Source of the DNA: Stappia sp.
Lineage (GTDB): Bacteria > Pseudomonadota > Alphaproteobacteria > Rhizobiales > Stappiaceae
Length of the DNA: 36,988 bases
Direction of reading: 5' to 3'
Assembly (NCBI GenBank): GCA_002722295.1
Contig: PBLF01000010.1
Location: forward strand, 77,309 to 114,296
Part shown: positions 7,436-15,941 of the stretch, piece by piece
How positions within the stretch are numbered: the first letter of the stretch is position 1
Layout: each line of letters opens with the position of its first letter
Notes under the pieces: generated by a model
What the model saw: only the letters and a program-made list of their open reading frames with translations
Told to the model about the DNA's origin: nothing
Database searches by the model: none
Program-made: the position numbers and the translations under genes

Positions 7436-8430
7436 ACGCCCGACAACTTCTTCCGCGCCTCGTCTTACTTGCCGGCGTCATGGTGGCCATCGTTTGGGCT
7501 GCCTTCAACCGCGACCAGTTGGACCTTGCCGCACTCGATGCCTGGCTTTCCGGGCTGGGGCTTCTGGCTCCCCTTGCCTATCTCGGTCTCTATGCCGTTG
7601 GAACAATCGCCTTCCTGCCTGGCGCCTTGTTCGCTCTGGCGGGCGGCGCCCTGTTCGGCCCGGTTTGGGGCACGCTCCTCAATCTCGTCGGCGCGACGAT
7701 CGGGGCAAGCCTTGCCTTCCTCATCGCCCGCTACCTCGCCGGCGGTTGGGTGGCGGCGCTAACCGGGGGCAGGCTAAAGCGGCTGATCGATGGCGTGGAG
7801 GCGGAGGGCTGGCGCTTTGTCGCCTTCGTGCGCCTCGTGCCGCTCTTTCCCTTCAATCTGACCAACTACGCGCTCGGCCTTACCCGCATCAGTCTCCGGT
7901 CTTACGCCATCACCTCGTTCATCTGCATGGCGCCGGGCGCGATCGCCTATACCTGGCTCGGCCATGCCGGGCGCGAGGCGCTCGCCGGCGACGCTTCGGC
8001 AATTCGCTATGGCTTGCTCGCGCTCGGCCTGCTGGCGGCGATCGCCTTCCTGCCAAGGCTGATCCGCCGGCTGCGCGGCGACCAGAACCGGTGGATCGAC
8101 GCGAGTGCCCTGGCGGATCGCTTACGTGACGGCGGCATCACAATCGTAGATGTCCGCGGTCCCGACGAGTTCGCTGGCCCGCTTGGCCATATCGAGGCCG
8201 CGCTGAACATCCCGCTCGGTGAATTGCCTGGCAGATTGACCGAGATCAGCGCGTCTCAGGCGCGGCCTGTCATTCTCGTCTGCAAGACGGACAAACGTTC
8301 CGCAACTGCCGCAGCAATGCTCGGAGCAGCCGGCTTCAGCGATGTCAGCGTCTTGCGTGGCGGCATGGAACAGTGGAACCGGGACGGACGGCCGATTGCG
8401 TACAACCAGGCGACGGAACTGGCCCGATAA
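7432..8430 (+). CDS. TVP38/TMEM64 (DedA-like VTT) membrane protein fused to a rhodanese domain
   Basis: The 332-residue protein has an N-terminal VTT/SNARE-associated membrane domain (about residues 1-215). The family signature regions are visible as FLPGALFALAGGALFGPVWG and FVRLVPLFPFNLTNYALGLT. A cytoplasmic rhodanese domain (about 225-325) follows, with DVRGPDEF and the active loop VILVCKTDKRSATAA, Cys near 284. DedA-like proteins act in the inner membrane on lipid or small-solute movement; rhodaneses carry sulfur on a Cys. A fusion like this suggests membrane transport tied to sulfur transfer, but no reaction is established. Its GTG start overlaps the upstream stop, with GAGGAGGGAGA upstream. 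It is the second rhodanese in this cluster, after the one fused to ArsR. Confidence 0.9.
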   Translation: MNARQLLPRLVLLAGVMVAIVWAAFNRDQLDLAALDAWLSGLGLLAPLAYLGLYAVGTIAFLPGALFALAGGALFGPVWGTLLNLVGATIGASLAFLIARYLAGGWVAALTGGRLKRLIDGVEAEGWRFVAFVRLVPLFPFNLTNYALGLTRISLRSYAITSFICMAPGAIAYTWLGHAGREALAGDASAIRYGLLALGLLAAIAFLPRLIRRLRGDQNRWIDASALADRLRDGGITIVDVRGPDEFAGPLGHIEAALNIPLGELPGRLTEISASQARPVILVCKTDKRSATAAAMLGAAGFSDVSVLRGGMEQWNRDGRPIAYNQATELAR

Positions 8431-8480
8431 CGCCATCCGTCGCCGCAACCGTCCGGGTCAAATCGAGAAGGAGAACGAAG

Positions 8481-8846
8481 ATGACAAGATTTCCAGTATC
8501 GACTGCCTTTCTGGCGGCCACCGCAAGCGCCCTTTTTTCGAGCACGGCATGGGCGCAACAATCATCGCCCGAATATGATCGCTACGGCTGGGGCCCGCAC
8601 ATGATGGGATGGGGCGGCGGCTGGTTCGGCATGATCTTCGGGCCGATTTTCATGATCCTCGTGCTTGCAGTCGTGATCGCGGTCGCGGTTCTCATTGTCA
8701 GATGGCTCGGCGGTCCTTGGCACGCCAACGCGCCGCATCAGTCTCCAACGGCGCAATCGCCTCTTGATATTCTCAAAGAGCGCTTCGCCCGTGGCGAGAT
8801 CGACAAGCAAGAGTTCGAGGAGCGCCGACGCATCCTCAGTGAATGA
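8481..8846 (+). CDS. Small membrane protein with C-terminal SHOCT domain
   Basis: The 121-residue protein has a cleavable-looking signal (ALFSSTAWAQQ, cleavage near residue 21), a short Trp/Gly/His/Met-rich stretch (YGWGPHMMGWGGGW), one strong membrane segment (about residues 55-77) and a C-terminal SHOCT motif, LDILKERFARGEIDKQEFEERRRIL. SHOCT is a short helical oligomerisation motif found at the ends of many unrelated bacterial proteins. The His/Met-rich stretch could bind copper-like metals, which is a guess from composition. ATG 8481 is chosen because GAAGGAGAACGAAG lies directly ahead and the signal peptide starts there. It sits 50 bases after the DedA-rhodanese gene in the same run. Confidence 0.85.
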   Translation: MTRFPVSTAFLAATASALFSSTAWAQQSSPEYDRYGWGPHMMGWGGGWFGMIFGPIFMILVLAVVIAVAVLIVRWLGGPWHANAPHQSPTAQSPLDILKERFARGEIDKQEFEERRRILSE

Positions 8847-8873
8847 CTCTTACCCGTACCGGAGACAACGTGC

Positions 8874-9224
8874 ATGAAGACCCTGTTCATCCTCAACGAT
8901 CCGCCCTACGGCACAGAGCGCTGCTACAACGCCCTTCGCCTCGCTCACACACTCCTGGAGAAGGAACCGGAGGCCGAGATCACGGTCTTCCTGATGGCGG
9001 ATGCCGTCATCGCCGCGCGCAAGGGCCAGAAGACACCGGACGGCTATTACAACATGGAGCGCATGCTCAAGCGCGTGCTTGCAAAGGGCGCGGTGTTGCT
9101 CTGCGGCACCTGCATGGACGCGCGCGGTATGACCGACGACGATGTCATGGACGGCGCGCGGCGCAGTACCATGGATGAACTCGGCGATGAGACGCTTGGC
9201 GCCGACAAGGTGCTGGTGTTCTGA
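8874..9224 (+). CDS. DsrE/YchN-family sulfur-relay-like protein
   Basis: The 116-residue protein begins with a Rossmann-like strand and glycine turn (MKTLFILNDPPYGTERCYNALRL, split here as the first helix) and ends DKVLVF, matching the length and layout of DsrE/DsrF-like proteins. The functional loop carries two cysteines, LLCGTCMDARGM (about residues 75-86), a common arrangement in this family. Relatives accept and pass on sulfane sulfur between proteins. It lies 27 bases after the SHOCT gene and ends four bases before the cysteine desulfurase, which would be a natural sulfur donor. Two rhodanese domains are encoded upstream in the same cluster. Confidence 0.88.
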   Translation: MKTLFILNDPPYGTERCYNALRLAHTLLEKEPEAEITVFLMADAVIAARKGQKTPDGYYNMERMLKRVLAKGAVLLCGTCMDARGMTDDDVMDGARRSTMDELGDETLGADKVLVF

Positions 9225-9228
9225 ACCA

Positions 9229-10356
9229 ATGGTCCGGTTCTATCTCGACTACAATGCGAGCACACCGATCGACCCCGCTGTCGCTGCCGCCATGCGGCCG
9301 TTCCTCGAGGAGGATTTCGGCAATCCCTCCAGCGGCCATTGGGCCAGTACTTCGGCCAAAGCCACATTGGAACGGGCACGCGGTCAGGTCTCAGTATTGC
9401 TGGGATCGGCACCCGAGGAGATCGTGTTCACGAGCGGTGGCAGCGAAGCCAACAACCTGGCGATCAAGGGTTCGTTCTTCGCGCTCCGAGACAAAGGCGA
9501 CCACATCATCACGACCGCGGTCGAGCATCCCGCCATCCTCGCCCCTTGCCGGTTTCTCGAGCGGCTCGGTGCGAGGGTTACATATCTTCCAGTGGACTCG
9601 ACTGGCCGGGTTGACCCCGAGGATGTCCGCCGGGCGATCACGCCGCACACCATCCTGATCAGCGTCATGCATGCCAACAACGAGGTCGGCACCATCCAGC
9701 CGATCGAGGAGATCGGTGCCATTGCGCGAGAGCATGGCATCCGGTTTCATACCGACGCTGCGCAGTCGGTCGGCAAAATCGCGACGCGCGTGGACGATCT
9801 TGGCGTCGACCTTCTGACGATCGCCGGGCACAAGCTCTACGCGCCAAAAGGTATCGGAGCGCTCTTTGTACGCGGCGGCATTGAACTCGAACCCCTTATC
9901 CACGGTGCAGGCCATGAGAGTGGCCGGCGGGCCGGTACAGAGAGCGTGCTGCTCGCATCCGGTCTGGGCGCTGCTTGCGAACTCGCGCAAGACCTGTCGT
10001 CGATGGAGCGGATTCTAAAACTCCGCGATCACTTCTGGCATGCCCTGCGGGACCGCTTCGGCGATCAGATCGTTCTGAACGGCCATACCGAACACCGCCT
10101 GCCGAACACGCTCAACGTCTCCTTCGTCGGCCTGGTCGGTGCCGACGTTCTTGCGCAACTGGATGGAGTGGCGGCATCGACCGGCTCGGCATGCCATGCG
10201 GGCCGGGTCGAGCTTTCGCCGGTGCTCGATGCTATGGGCGTGCCACGGGAGGTCGGCATTGGCGCTGCGCGCTTCAGTCTCGGTCGACACACAACCAGTG
10301 CGGAGATTGATGACGTCCTTGCGCAACTCATGCTGATACCCGCCTTATCAGCGTGA
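9229..10356 (+). CDS. Cysteine desulfurase (NifS/IscS-type, PLP-dependent)
   Basis: The 375-residue protein is a class V aminotransferase-fold desulfurase that takes sulfur from cysteine to form an enzyme persulfide and alanine. The start MVRFYLDYNASTPIDP is typical. HVEHPAI-type His is present as TAVEHPAI (about residues 96-103). The cofactor lysine is in TIAGHKLYAPKG (Lys near 202), and the catalytic Cys is in STGSACHAG (Cys near 322) on the mobile loop. The frame extends upstream to 9142 inside the DsrE gene, but ATG 9229 fits the family start, five bases after the DsrE stop. No IscU, SufB or other Fe-S assembly gene is near, so it more likely serves the DsrE/rhodanese relay than general Fe-S assembly. 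Confidence 0.95.
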   Translation: MVRFYLDYNASTPIDPAVAAAMRPFLEEDFGNPSSGHWASTSAKATLERARGQVSVLLGSAPEEIVFTSGGSEANNLAIKGSFFALRDKGDHIITTAVEHPAILAPCRFLERLGARVTYLPVDSTGRVDPEDVRRAITPHTILISVMHANNEVGTIQPIEEIGAIAREHGIRFHTDAAQSVGKIATRVDDLGVDLLTIAGHKLYAPKGIGALFVRGGIELEPLIHGAGHESGRRAGTESVLLASGLGAACELAQDLSSMERILKLRDHFWHALRDRFGDQIVLNGHTEHRLPNTLNVSFVGLVGADVLAQLDGVAASTGSACHAGRVELSPVLDAMGVPREVGIGAARFSLGRHTTSAEIDDVLAQLMLIPALSA

Positions 10357-10460
10357 AGTGCGTGGCACCTCCAGCGGCATCGATGGGCCAATTAAGATGA
10401 CTACGGGTGTAGAATTTGAAACTTCGACGTTCAGAGCATGAGCTGGGAATGGGCAGGCGC

Positions 10461-11165
10461 TTAGATCAGTCCCAGGCGGATCGCGATGGATGCCGCTTGC
10501 CGGCTGTTCGCAGCCCCGAGCTTTCGGGTGGCCTCATCGAGATAGGAGCGCACTGACCGATAACCAATCCCGACTGTTTCCGCGATGTCCGGCATCGACA
10601 TCCCGTCCGCGAACCATCTGAGGCATTCGGCTTCGCGCGGCGACAAATGAATTTCGCAGGCCAGCGACGCATCACGGGTGGCGCTGCCGAGCCGGGAATG
10701 CACAAATGCCACCGCCATCGCCGCGGTAACCGGGTCCGGCTCCTCGTCGACGCATACCTTTGGTTTGTTCGAGGACAAGGTGAAGACCATCCGGTCCTTG
10801 AACCCGAGCGGCGCCGAGATTGAGAGCCCTGACCTGATCCCGAATCGCCCCGAATCTTTGAAGAATTGTGTGACGTCCCGCCGCCCGATCCGTTTGGCCT
10901 CTTCCGCTGACCAGGTGAAAATAGGCGGGCCGTGCTTTGCCTTCGTGACTACCGGATCGACGAGCACGTAGTTTCTCTCGACGTAGCGATCGCACCAGGG
11001 CTGCGGATAATTCGACACCGCGAAACTCTCCTGCCCGCGCAACAGCAGATACGCGAAATAATCGAAGCCCGCGTCCTCAGAAAAGTCCCGCAAGGCGCGC
11101 CGGGCCGCGCGTTCCCCGAGAGGAAGCGACAGAGTGTCGATCAAGTGTAAAAGTAGCTCGTTCAA
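10461..11165 (-). CDS. traR: LuxR-family quorum-sensing regulator, TraR-like
   Basis: The protein has an N-terminal acyl-homoserine-lactone binding domain (about residues 15-160, from the TTG start) with the conserved aromatic and acidic pocket residues in YFAYL, PWCDRYVERNYVLVDPV and FTWSAEEA. A C-terminal LuxR helix-turn-helix follows (LSPREAECLRWFADGMSMPDIAETVG..., about 170-230). In related plasmids TraR bound to its signal activates tra, trb and rep genes. The start is uncertain. TTG 11163-11165 gives 234 residues, the length of TraR, and aligns the first helix. An upstream ATG at 11244-11246 overlaps the trbI stop (TAATG) and would add 27 residues that resemble no LuxR. It follows trbI directly, as in several rhizobial plasmids. 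The synthase gene traI and antiactivator traM are not seen here. Confidence 0.82.
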   Translation of the reverse strand: MNELLLHLIDTLSLPLGERAARRALRDFSEDAGFDYFAYLLLRGQESFAVSNYPQPWCDRYVERNYVLVDPVVTKAKHGPPIFTWSAEEAKRIGRRDVTQFFKDSGRFGIRSGLSISAPLGFKDRMVFTLSSNKPKVCVDEEPDPVTAAMAVAFVHSRLGSATRDASLACEIHLSPREAECLRWFADGMSMPDIAETVGIGYRSVRSYLDEATRKLGAANSRQAASIAIRLGLI

Positions 11166-11245
11166 TACAATATAAGTCCGACATACTAGAAAACTGCGGA
11201 TGCACGGGCCACTACACTCTGAGGCACGACTCACAGCTCTCAACA

Positions 11246-12550
11246 TTATTGATAAGCCTTCGGGAAAATTATGTCTTGATCGACCAGAATATTAAACCGG
11301 TAGCCGGGACGGATCTCCAGAGTTGGCTGCACATTGAGGTTCTTCGACACCGTCTGCTCCGAGATCTGGCCGAAGGTTTCGGCGAAGGAGCGGCGCGCCG
11401 CGTCGCTGGCGCTATCCATCGTCGTCGACGTGCTGTTGTCGTCGGGGAGCAGCATCTCGGTGCCGGCGCCGATGAGCGCCACCAGGATCGCCGAGCCGAA
11501 GGTGCGCAGATAGTGGTTGTCGACCTGATCGTGGAAACCGCCATAGCCGGCGCCGTCCGTTCCGGCCATGCCGCCGATCTGCAGGGTCGAACCGTTCGGG
11601 AAGATGATGTCGGTCCAAACGACAAGCACCCGGTTCTGCCCAAATGTGACCTCTGAATCGTAGCGACCGAACAGCTTTGCGCCCTGGGGGATCAACAGCC
11701 GCCTCCCTGTCGCGCTGTCATAGACATTCTGCGACACCTGCGCGGTGATGCGGCCGGGAAGATCGGAATTGATGCCGGTGATCAGCGTCGCTGGAATGAC
11801 CGAACCGCGCTTCAGCTCAAAAGGCGAGACTTGCGGTACGACCGGGTTCGGCAGATAGCCGAGATCCGCGATATCCTGGTTGAAGAATTGCTGTTTGGAC
11901 GCCTGCCCGTTCGGGTCGGCAGCCTGGCCGATGCCGGATTGAAGAGCGGCGCTATAGAGATCGAGCGCGCTTGCCGGCCGGTTCGAGGTCGTCAGCCCTG
12001 TTTGCTGAGACGTCGGCGTCGCTGCAGCATTCGCGTTATCAAGGTCTTTCAGATTGACCGCGATCGGGGAGTCAAACGCAGCGCCCTCCGCTTGGATGCT
12101 CGCCATCTGCTGCCGCTGATACTCTCTGAGGACCTGCTCGTCCTGTTCGCGCTGCAGCCGCGCCCGCCAGACTGCTTCCGGTTCAAGCGTCGGCTCAGGG
12201 GCGGTTACGACGGTCGGCGTCGGCTCTGGTTCCCGCTGAAACGGGTTTCTCGGCCGTTCAGGTTCCTCGGGCGGCGTCGGCTGGACCACGATAGGCTGCG
12301 GTTCACCGATGATCCCGTCCGGCACACCTTGCTTCAGGCGCTCGGCGTCGTTGGAAGCGGGCCGCGCGGACGATGGCTCGATCTGCGGATCCCCGCCGAA
12401 ATGCAGCCCTCTTGAGGACAGGCCATAAAAAATCACCGCCAGGAACGTCACGACCAGCAGGATGGCGACGATGACCGGAACGCGATTGAGGCGCCTGATG
12501 CGCGGTCCGTCCTGCGGACCGGCACCGCCGAGCTTCAGGGACTCGGTCAT
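11246..12550 (-). CDS. trbI: TrbI, conjugal transfer channel protein (VirB10-like)
   Basis: This 434-residue protein has a short cytoplasmic N-terminus, one membrane helix (VIVAILLVVTFLAVIFYGL, about residues 29-47), a long Pro/Glu/Gln-rich periplasmic linker, and the conserved VirB10-type C-terminal domain (about 230-420). The latter carries PATLITGINSDLPG, RLLIPQGAKLFGRYD and GAGYGGFHDQVDNHY. TrbI bridges inner and outer membranes in the type IV secretion channel for mating-pair formation. It is the last gene of the trb operon and overlaps trbH by four bases (ATGA). The length and domain order are normal for the family. Confidence 0.96.
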   Translation of the reverse strand: MTESLKLGGAGPQDGPRIRRLNRVPVIVAILLVVTFLAVIFYGLSSRGLHFGGDPQIEPSSARPASNDAERLKQGVPDGIIGEPQPIVVQPTPPEEPERPRNPFQREPEPTPTVVTAPEPTLEPEAVWRARLQREQDEQVLREYQRQQMASIQAEGAAFDSPIAVNLKDLDNANAAATPTSQQTGLTTSNRPASALDLYSAALQSGIGQAADPNGQASKQQFFNQDIADLGYLPNPVVPQVSPFELKRGSVIPATLITGINSDLPGRITAQVSQNVYDSATGRRLLIPQGAKLFGRYDSEVTFGQNRVLVVWTDIIFPNGSTLQIGGMAGTDGAGYGGFHDQVDNHYLRTFGSAILVALIGAGTEMLLPDDNSTSTTMDSASDAARRSFAETFGQISEQTVSKNLNVQPTLEIRPGYRFNILVDQDIIFPKAYQ

Positions 12551-13014
12551 GATGCGGCCTCCGGTCCACGCTGCATGACCGACAAGGGACTGGCCGGTAT
12601 CGCGCCCGTGGGGCTCAGCGTGTACATGCGGGTCAGTTCGACCTGGAGCGTCGACAGCCGCACCAGCACGCCGCCCTCGAAGGGATCGACAGAATAGGCC
12701 AGCGGCGTGACGACGGCCCCTTTAGTCGCCTGATCTGTGACGACGGCATAGCCCCATTCACGAAGCGCCGCCTCGAGAGCCGGGCCAAACGGGCCATCAT
12801 CGCCGCGCAGCTCGATCGTGGTCGTTCCCGGCCCGACCTGCTCCGCCAGCCGCCCCACCATGTCGCCGGCAATGGCAGTCGCTGATTCCGGTGTGAGTTC
12901 GGCCGTGACTTCACTCCGGATGAGGCCGGGTCCGCTCATGGTCTGGCATGCGGCGAGCAAGGCCAGGAGCAGCAGGGCTGCGGGCAAACGGAACAAGGTT
13001 CTGATCGCGCGCAT
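12547..13014 (-). CDS. trbH: TrbH, conjugal transfer lipoprotein
   Basis: The 155-residue protein has a lipoprotein signal, LPAALLLLALLAACQ, with the lipobox LAAC (Cys at about residue 22), so it should be anchored to a membrane by lipid. The rest is a small periplasmic domain (GPGTTTIELRGDDGPFG; a LALREWGYAVV-like helix). TrbH is a poorly understood member of the Ti-type mating channel, encoded between trbG and trbI. The gene order and length match. It starts four bases after trbG ends on the same strand. Confidence 0.9.
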   Translation of the reverse strand: MRAIRTLFRLPAALLLLALLAACQTMSGPGLIRSEVTAELTPESATAIAGDMVGRLAEQVGPGTTTIELRGDDGPFGPALEAALREWGYAVVTDQATKGAVVTPLAYSVDPFEGGVLVRLSTLQVELTRMYTLSPTGAIPASPLSVMQRGPEAAS

Positions 13015-13018
13015 CGCT

Positions 13019-13843
13019 CTACCCTCCCCGCCGGATCGTGATTTTTTGCTGTTGCCGGCCGACGCCCGAGACCAGGATGGCCCGATCGATGTTGTAGTCG
13101 ACGACCATTATCGTGCCGTTCATGCGGTAGTTGACGATCCGGTTTTCCCCGCCGGAAACGACGAACAGGACGGGTGCCTCCTGCCCTGACAGGGAGGAGG
13201 GAAACTGGATGTAGGTCTTGATGCCGTCGCTGTAGATCCGTGTCGGCCGCCAGCGCGCCGCGCCGCTGATATGGAATGCGAAGTCCAGCTGATCGGCCGG
13301 TACGCCGGCGCCGGGCACAACGCTCGCCTCGATGCGCGCGTTGATTTCGGCAAACCGCGCATTGATGTCTTCGGGATAATCGAAGCCGACGCGGGCCATG
13401 TACTGGCTGTGATGCGATTTGAGCTGAATATGATAGGTCCGCCGCGAGGTGGTCACGACCATCGAGGTGACCAGACCGGCTTCGGAAGGTTTGACGATCA
13501 GGTGGATCGCCTGTCCGCTCGGCGCCCCCGAGGTTGCCGGTTCGACTTTCCAGCGCACGGTGTCGCCAAGGAGGACGTCGCGCACCACCTCCCCGGCCTG
13601 AAGCTCGATATCGCAGACCTGTAGTGGCGAGCAGACGACGGACGGCTGAACCTCGCCATAAAGGAAGATCACCTTGCCGTCGGCGCCGCGCGTGACGACG
13701 CCCTGCCGGTGCTGCCATTGCCCGGAGAGCTGCGTTCCGCGCGCTTCGTTGCTTGTGAGCTGCTGTCCCTGTGCGGGCAGCGTCGCCGCCGCGATCATCA
13801 CGCCGGCGCAAAACGCGATGCCGCGGATATTCTCTTTTCTCAT
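13019..13843 (-). CDS. trbG: TrbG, VirB9-like outer-membrane channel protein
   Basis: The 274-residue protein has a signal peptide ([20 protein letters not shown], about residues 9-28) and a two-part VirB9/CagX-like domain. Characteristic segments are [48 protein letters not shown] and the C-terminal [20 protein letters not shown]. TrbG forms part of the outer-membrane core complex with TrbI and TrbH. GGAGGATAGGTGA lies directly ahead of ATG 13843. A 76-base gap separates it from trbF and contains nothing beyond this ribosome site. Confidence 0.95.
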   Translation of the reverse strand: MRKENIRGIAFCAGVMIAAATLPAQGQQLTSNEARGTQLSGQWQHRQGVVTRGADGKVIFLYGEVQPSVVCSPLQVCDIELQAGEVVRDVLLGDTVRWKVEPATSGAPSGQAIHLIVKPSEAGLVTSMVVTTSRRTYHIQLKSHHSQYMARVGFDYPEDINARFAEINARIEASVVPGAGVPADQLDFAFHISGAARWRPTRIYSDGIKTYIQFPSSLSGQEAPVLFVVSGGENRIVNYRMNGTIMVVDYNIDRAILVSGVGRQQQKITIRRGG

Positions 13844-13919
13844 TCACCTATCCTCCGGGGCAGTTTCATGTGGGCCGCGTGTCTTTGCCCCAGACGTTGC
13901 CGTCTGGCGCGAACGCGGC

Positions 13920-14582
13920 TCAGAGCTGCGCCGTCCAGTCAAAATCCTTCAAATAAAGTCCGATGGGGTTGAGGCGGATCACCGCCTCGTCCTGCGGCGG
14001 GGTCAGCGTCACCGTGGCGACACCGCGGAACCGCCTCGTTGCGAGTTCCTTGCCCTGCCGGTCCCGCTCGTATTCGGTCCAGTCGATCTGATAGCTCTGG
14101 TTGGAAAGCGGCACGATATTGGTCACCTCGATCGCGACGGTCAGGGACCGGGCCCGATCGAAGGGCGAATTGCTCCGGAACCAGGCATTGACCTTTTCGG
14201 TCGCCGGGTCCGACGATCTGAGATGCGCATAGGCCCGGTCGATATATTGCTTCTGAACGACCGTGTCGGGCGTCACTGAGCGAAAGTTCGAGACGAAGCT
14301 TCCAAGCGTCGCGCGCACCACACGGGGGTCGGCATATTCGAGCTGCTGCGGGAACCCTGTGGTCGCCGCCGTCCCCAGCTTGTCGACCTCGACGATGTAG
14401 GGGACGAGCTTGACCTGCGTGCTCTGATAGAGCGCGTAGGAAAACCCGATGACCGCCATGAGCATGCCGGTGATGCCAACAATGCGCCAGGCCGCGGCTG
14501 CCTTCACATATGACCCGTAGCGCTCGTTCCATTCCTGGCGTGCGGCGAGATAGGGATTTTCCGGAATAGTGGTTCTGGCCAT
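13920..14582 (-). CDS. trbF: TrbF, VirB8-like inner-membrane protein
   Basis: The 220-residue protein has a cytoplasmic N-terminus ([20 protein letters not shown]), one membrane helix (about residues 31-52) and a periplasmic VirB8-like domain with [20 protein letters not shown] and a C-terminal [14 protein letters not shown]. TrbF is an assembly factor of the type IV channel. The frame can also start at GTG 14594, overlapping the trbL stop. I prefer ATG 14580-14582 ([11 protein letters not shown]) because it matches the family start, although AGAAGG is about 12 bases away. The N-terminus is therefore uncertain by four residues. Confidence 0.93.
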   Translation of the reverse strand: MARTTIPENPYLAARQEWNERYGSYVKAAAAWRIVGITGMLMAVIGFSYALYQSTQVKLVPYIVEVDKLGTAATTGFPQQLEYADPRVVRATLGSFVSNFRSVTPDTVVQKQYIDRAYAHLRSSDPATEKVNAWFRSNSPFDRARSLTVAIEVTNIVPLSNQSYQIDWTEYERDRQGKELATRRFRGVATVTLTPPQDEAVIRLNPIGLYLKDFDWTAQL

Positions 14583-14590
14583 GGTTTCTG

Positions 14591-15757
14591 TCACGCCTTC
14601 TCGTCACGGTTCGGGCCGGGAGCAGGCCGTCCCTGGGACTGATCGAGCTTCGCGTTGGCAAGACCAAGGGTCGATGCGCCCCATGTGCCTGGAACACCGA
14701 TCGCCTTGTCGCGTGCGGCCGAGGCGGCCGCACCGCCGGCGGCGCCCATGCCGCTCGCCATTCCCTTGAGCGCTGCCCCGCCAAAGGAACTGCCGGCGGC
14801 CCGGGCATCGGAATAGGCCGCGGCCCCTGCCCTCGCCCCGCCGACGGCAAGCGCCGCACCGCCGGCCGCGAAGCTTGCCGCCTGCGCACCGTGACGGATG
14901 GTCTCCATTCCGCCCGTGACGGAGACGCCCTGGACCATGCCCTGCACGATGTTTGGGACGTACATCGCGATGACGAACACGACGACAGAGATGCCAGCGA
15001 TCGCCAGCGTCGCCAGAAACTCGTCGCCTGTCGTTGGTGAATTGGCGAGGTTGATCAGAACCTCAGACCCGATCCTCGCGATCATCACCAGCGCCATCAG
15101 CTTCATGCCGACGGAAAACGCATAGATCAGATAGCGAACCGAGAAATCCTTGGTGAAGCTCGAACCGCCGAGGCCGAGCATGATCATGCCGGCGAGCAGC
15201 CCGACATACATCTCGACCATGACCGAGACGAAGATTGCCGCGACGAGGCTAAAACAGATCACAGTGATGACCATTGCGAAGACGGCGGCGATCGCCAGCG
15301 CATTGTCTTCGAAGAGGCCGAACTGCGCCTTGGCCGACATAGCGCTCGCAACCTCGAGACCGGCATTGAAGACGTTGGCCGGGGAAGCCGACCCGCCGCC
15401 GGCGCCGATCTGGAACAGACTGTCGACAACCGCCTTCGCAAAGTCCGGCCCCTGTTCGAGGATGAAGACGAAAAGGCCGATGAACATGATGCGGCGGACA
15501 AGCTCGGCGAACCAGGTGTCGAGCGAGGCCGCCGAGATTGCCAGCCAGACCGCGGCGATGCCGACTTCGATGCCGGCGAGGATCCAGAAGAGCGATCTGG
15601 CCGCGTCGAGGATCGTCGTTTCCCAGCCCTGGGCGGCCGTCGCTATCTCGTTTTCGAGATTGGTCAGCAGACTGCCTTCCTGAGCCAATGCGGGATTGGC
15701 CCAGATGATGACGCCTCCGATCAGAAGAAGAACGAGCCTAGTTTCCTGACGTGCCAT
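14591..15757 (-). CDS. trbL: TrbL, VirB6-like polytopic channel protein
   Basis: The 388-residue protein has a signal-like first helix followed by six or so membrane segments (for example [23 protein letters not shown] and a long segment near residues 230-265). The C-terminal 120 residues are Ala/Gly-rich and end in a charged tail. This is the layout of TrbL/VirB6, the polytopic inner-membrane part of the DNA transfer channel. It overlaps trbK by 20 bases upstream and meets the trbF start region downstream. The Ala/Gly-rich tail is common in rhizobial TrbL. Confidence 0.95.
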   Translation of the reverse strand: MARQETRLVLLLIGGVIIWANPALAQEGSLLTNLENEIATAAQGWETTILDAARSLFWILAGIEVGIAAVWLAISAASLDTWFAELVRRIMFIGLFVFILEQGPDFAKAVVDSLFQIGAGGGSASPANVFNAGLEVASAMSAKAQFGLFEDNALAIAAVFAMVITVICFSLVAAIFVSVMVEMYVGLLAGMIMLGLGGSSFTKDFSVRYLIYAFSVGMKLMALVMIARIGSEVLINLANSPTTGDEFLATLAIAGISVVVFVIAMYVPNIVQGMVQGVSVTGGMETIRHGAQAASFAAGGAALAVGGARAGAAAYSDARAAGSSFGGAALKGMASGMGAAGGAAASAARDKAIGVPGTWGASTLGLANAKLDQSQGRPAPGPNRDEKA

Positions 15758-15941
15758 CGGCCCCGCCTTCGTTCCTGCCCCAACGCGGTCGCATCTCCTG
15801 GCCGCCCTCGAGATCGTAGTGCTGCCGGTCCGGAGCGACGGCCGCCGCTGGCGCTTCCGGCTCCGTGGTTACGTTCCAGACGACGATGCCGACGACGACA
15901 ACAATGACCGCGCAGATCGCAATGAGGAAGAGCCTGATCAC
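15738..15941 (-). CDS. trbK: TrbK-like (TrbK-alt) small membrane protein, probable entry exclusion
   Basis: This 67-residue protein has one N-terminal membrane helix (LFLIAICAVIVVVVGIVVW) followed by a short polar tail with APDRQHYDLEGGQEMR. Its position between trbJ and trbL is where trbK lies in Ti- and RP4-type operons. TrbK of RP4 is an entry-exclusion lipoprotein that stops redundant transfer between cells carrying the same plasmid. Here there is no lipobox after the helix, so it belongs to the alternative, non-lipoprotein TrbK type. The GTG start overlaps the trbJ stop (GTGA), and the gene runs 20 bases into trbL. The exclusion role is inferred from position. Confidence 0.78.
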   Translation of the reverse strand: MIRLFLIAICAVIVVVVGIVVWNVTTEPEAPAAAVAPDRQHYDLEGGQEMRPRWGRNEGGADGTSGN

